A stretch of 16,301 nt of DNA, taken from the NCBI GenBank assembly GCA_015485995.1, contig WFSP01000085.1, positions 1 to 16,301 of the forward strand, read 5' to 3'. Position numbers and translations under genes: made by a program. This DNA comes from Caldisericales bacterium (lineage in GTDB: Bacteria; Caldisericota; Caldisericia; Caldisericales; Caldisericaceae). Below, in pieces: positions 15,124 to 16,301 of the stretch (position 1 is the first letter of the stretch; each line of letters starts with the position of its first letter). The notes beneath the pieces were generated by a model. It was given only the letters and a program-made list of their open reading frames with translations. It made no database searches and was not told where the DNA came from.

Positions 15124-15622
15124 CAAGATCTTCTATATGCGTAAACGGCCAATATACACAGAATGCTTTTCCTACAATACTTTTTATCGGAACAGGCCCG
15201 AAGTAGCGTGAATCCAAACTTACACTTCTGTTGTCTCCCATAACAAATACGTACCCTTCAGGTATTTTCTTCTCAGGGTAGTTCTGCACCATAGGGGAGT
15301 GGATATACGGTTCATTCAAGGGCTTCCCGTTTATGTATACCTTATCGTCCCTTATGGCAATTGTTTCTCCGGGTAATCCTATCACTCGCTTAATATATTT
15401 GCTTTTGCTATCAGTTGGTGGTATAAGAATTACTACATCGCCCCTTCTCGGCGGATGCAGTTTATAAGAAAGTTTATCCACCATTACAAGGTCATTCGGG
15501 TGAAGAGTGGACACCATAGAAGTCATTTCAATTCGGTAAGGCTGGACTATATATGTCCTTACTACAAATGCTGTAGCAAAAGCAAGGATTATTATTATAA
15601 TCCAACTTTTCAGTTCCTTCAC
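15098..15622 (-). CDS. lepB: Signal peptidase I
   Basis: Membrane serine protease that removes signal peptides from secreted proteins, such as the propeller protein encoded in this window. The 174-residue protein has one N-terminal membrane segment (about 7-22). The catalytic serine is S35 in the degenerate box MTSMVSTL (usual form SGSMxPTL). The catalytic lysine is K78 in YIKRVIGLPGE, and the conserved GDNRSVSLDSRYFGPVP (box E) is present. Gram-positive-like short form. The start is GTG 15622, sharing one base with the rplS stop (TAGTG), so it is translationally coupled to rplS. Confidence 0.95.
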   Translation of the reverse strand: MKELKSWIIIIILAFATAFVVRTYIVQPYRIEMTSMVSTLHPNDLVMVDKLSYKLHPPRRGDVVILIPPTDSKSKYIKRVIGLPGETIAIRDDKVYINGKPLNEPYIHSPMVQNYPEKKIPEGYVFVMGDNRSVSLDSRYFGPVPIKSIVGKAFCVYWPFTHIEDLDAYSGEKP

Positions 15623-15972
15623 TATTTGGATTCTTTCTTCTCCTTTACAATCTGAGATTTTCCTATCCTGCTTCTCAAATAGTAGAGCTTTGCCCTTCTC
15701 ACGGCACCTTTTCTCTTTATTTCTATTTTTTTAATCATAGGGGAATTTACGGGAAAAACTCTTTCCACACCTATACCGTAAGAATTTTTCCTTACAGTAA
15801 ATGTTTCATTAATTCCTCCGTGCTTTCTGGCTATTACTGTTCCTTCAAACACCTGAACTCTTTCTTTTGCACCTTCTTTAATCCTTACATGCACTCTAAC
15901 AGTATCGCCTACGTGAAAATCAGGGACGTCTTTTTTTAGATATTCCTGCTCTATTAGCCTTAATTCATCCAT
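15622..15972 (-). CDS. rplS: 50S ribosomal protein L19
   Basis: Large-subunit ribosomal protein near the 30S-50S interface. At 116 residues it has the usual length. Signatures are [51 protein letters not shown] and the C-terminal [20 protein letters not shown] 15972 follows an AAAGGAG site. First gene of rplS-lepB-rnhB-yraN. The usual upstream partner trmD is not seen; an IS200/IS605 transposase gene ends 115 bases upstream instead. Confidence 0.97.
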   Translation of the reverse strand: MDELRLIEQEYLKKDVPDFHVGDTVRVHVRIKEGAKERVQVFEGTVIARKHGGINETFTVRKNSYGIGVERVFPVNSPMIKKIEIKRKGAVRRAKLYYLRSRIGKSQIVKEKKESK

Positions 15973-16017
15973 TTTTTTTCAACTCCTTTCGCTTACTTTA
16001 CAAATTTAATCCAAATT

Positions 16018-16045
16018 ATTATAACGAATTCTTTTATTTTAGCAA
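16018..16045 (-). promoter_or_regulatory. Promoter of the rplS-lepB-rnhB-yraN operon
   Basis: Minus strand: TTGCTA (16045-16040), a 16-base spacer, then TATAAT (16023-16018). The -10 is perfect and the -35 matches 4 of 6. It sits between the truncated tnpA and rplS and gives a leader of about 40 bases, so the operon does not depend on transcription through the insertion element. Confidence 0.55.
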
Positions 16046-16078
16046 CACTTTTTTCTTTTATCCTCTCCACCCACAAGA

Positions 16079-16098
16079 CACCTTCCTTCAGGTAAGTG
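16079..16098 (-). repeat. Imperfect inverted repeat at the end of tnpA, possible IS200/IS605 end hairpin
   Basis: CACCTTCCT (16079-16087), a 2-base loop and AGGTAAGTG (16090-16098) pair at 7 of 9 positions. It overlaps the tnpA stop codon. IS200/IS605 elements are delimited by subterminal imperfect hairpins recognised by TnpA, and this is about where the right-end hairpin should lie. The boundary itself cannot be fixed without a second copy. Confidence 0.3.
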
Positions 16099-16301
16099 AT
16101 GTAGTGGGGGTTTTCTGATCCTCTATGTATTTCCTCACAATTTCTAAAGGGGCACCACCACAGGAACCTGCAAAGTAACTTGGACTCCATAAAGCATTTT
16201 TCCAGTAATACTTTTTGATCTCTGGGAATTGTTGCTTCAGTTTTCTTGAAGAAACTCCTTTAAGTGAGTTTACGAGCTTTGAAATACACACTGTTGGAGG
16301 A
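16088..16301 (-). CDS. tnpA: IS200/IS605-family transposase TnpA, C-terminal part (start beyond the window)
   Basis: Y1 HUH single-strand transposase that excises and inserts the element as single-stranded DNA. The frame is open from the window's last base to the TGA at 16088-16090, giving about 70 residues. PPTVCISKLVNSLKGVSSRK matches the TnpA segment just after the HUH-containing part (usually PKxSVSKLVNxLKGxSSRxLR). YYWKNALWSPSYFAGSCGG follows. The nucleophile tyrosine lies in KYIEDQ, a Y-x3-Q pattern like Tyr127/Gln131 of IS608 TnpA. The HUH motif itself lies outside the window. It appears intact as far as visible and sits directly upstream of the rplS promoter. Confidence 0.9.
   Translation of the reverse strand, partial: PPTVCISKLVNSLKGVSSRKLKQQFPEIKKYYWKNALWSPSYFAGSCGGAPLEIVRKYIEDQKTPTTSLT

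Noticed and set aside
14717..15211. Plus-strand frame of 164 codons across rnhB and lepB
   Set aside because: Antisense to two firmly identified genes; no start signals.
15993..16190. Minus-strand 65-codon frame with a hydrophobic tail upstream of rplS
   Set aside because: It overlaps tnpA in another frame and then runs through the rplS promoter; no ribosome binding site.

Overview
The window is an AT-rich bacterial chromosome segment from an organism I cannot name. Bacterial-type L19, signal peptidase I, RNase J, two bacterial tRNAs with encoded CCA and sigma70-like promoters make it bacterial. The RNase J, the stand-alone AlaX with a C-terminal extension and the secreted propeller protein ending in copper-amine-oxidase-N-type repeats would fit an anaerobic, perhaps thermophilic lineage near the Clostridia, Thermotogae or Caldiserica. 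That placement is inference.

Left part, plus strand (about 1-7185). The first 148 bases look like the right end of an IS21-type insertion sequence: the tail of a reading frame plus a direct repeat. A threonine/aspartate-family operon follows. It contains threonine synthase (thrC, apparently leaderless), a fused aspartokinase-homoserine dehydrogenase (thrA) and an archaeal/fungal-type aspartate-semialdehyde dehydrogenase (asd). Then come an unrecognised HAD-like protein whose motifs appear in permuted order and an alanyl-tRNA editing protein (AlaX) split by a one-base frameshift in a run of six G. The operon supplies the steps from aspartate to homoserine and from phosphohomoserine to threonine. 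The homoserine kinase gene (thrB) is not among these genes, and the HAD-like gene sits next to the gap.

Middle, plus strand (about 7186-11279). A 220-base gap holds two overlapping hairpins and a promoter directly upstream of a possible 43-codon leaderless ORF. That ORF runs into galU, which is coupled to galE; the pair makes UDP-glucose and UDP-galactose for surface polysaccharide. Next is a 669-residue secreted protein made of an eight-repeat PQQ-type beta-propeller, two tandem small beta domains and two copper-amine-oxidase-N-like units. About 300 bases without a recognisable gene end at a hairpin.

Right part, minus strand (about 11581-16301). In transcription order from the right: a truncated IS200/IS605 tnpA, then rplS-lepB-rnhB-yraN with overlapping genes (yraN carries an in-frame TAG). 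A tRNA-Gln lies on the opposite strand. Then come RNase J, whose stop codon directly touches the 5' end of tRNA-Leu(CAG), and finally a lipoprotein with its own consensus promoter. Mobile-element sequence at both window edges and two damaged genes (alaX, yraN) suggest either a genome in flux or, for the alaX homopolymer, a sequencing error.
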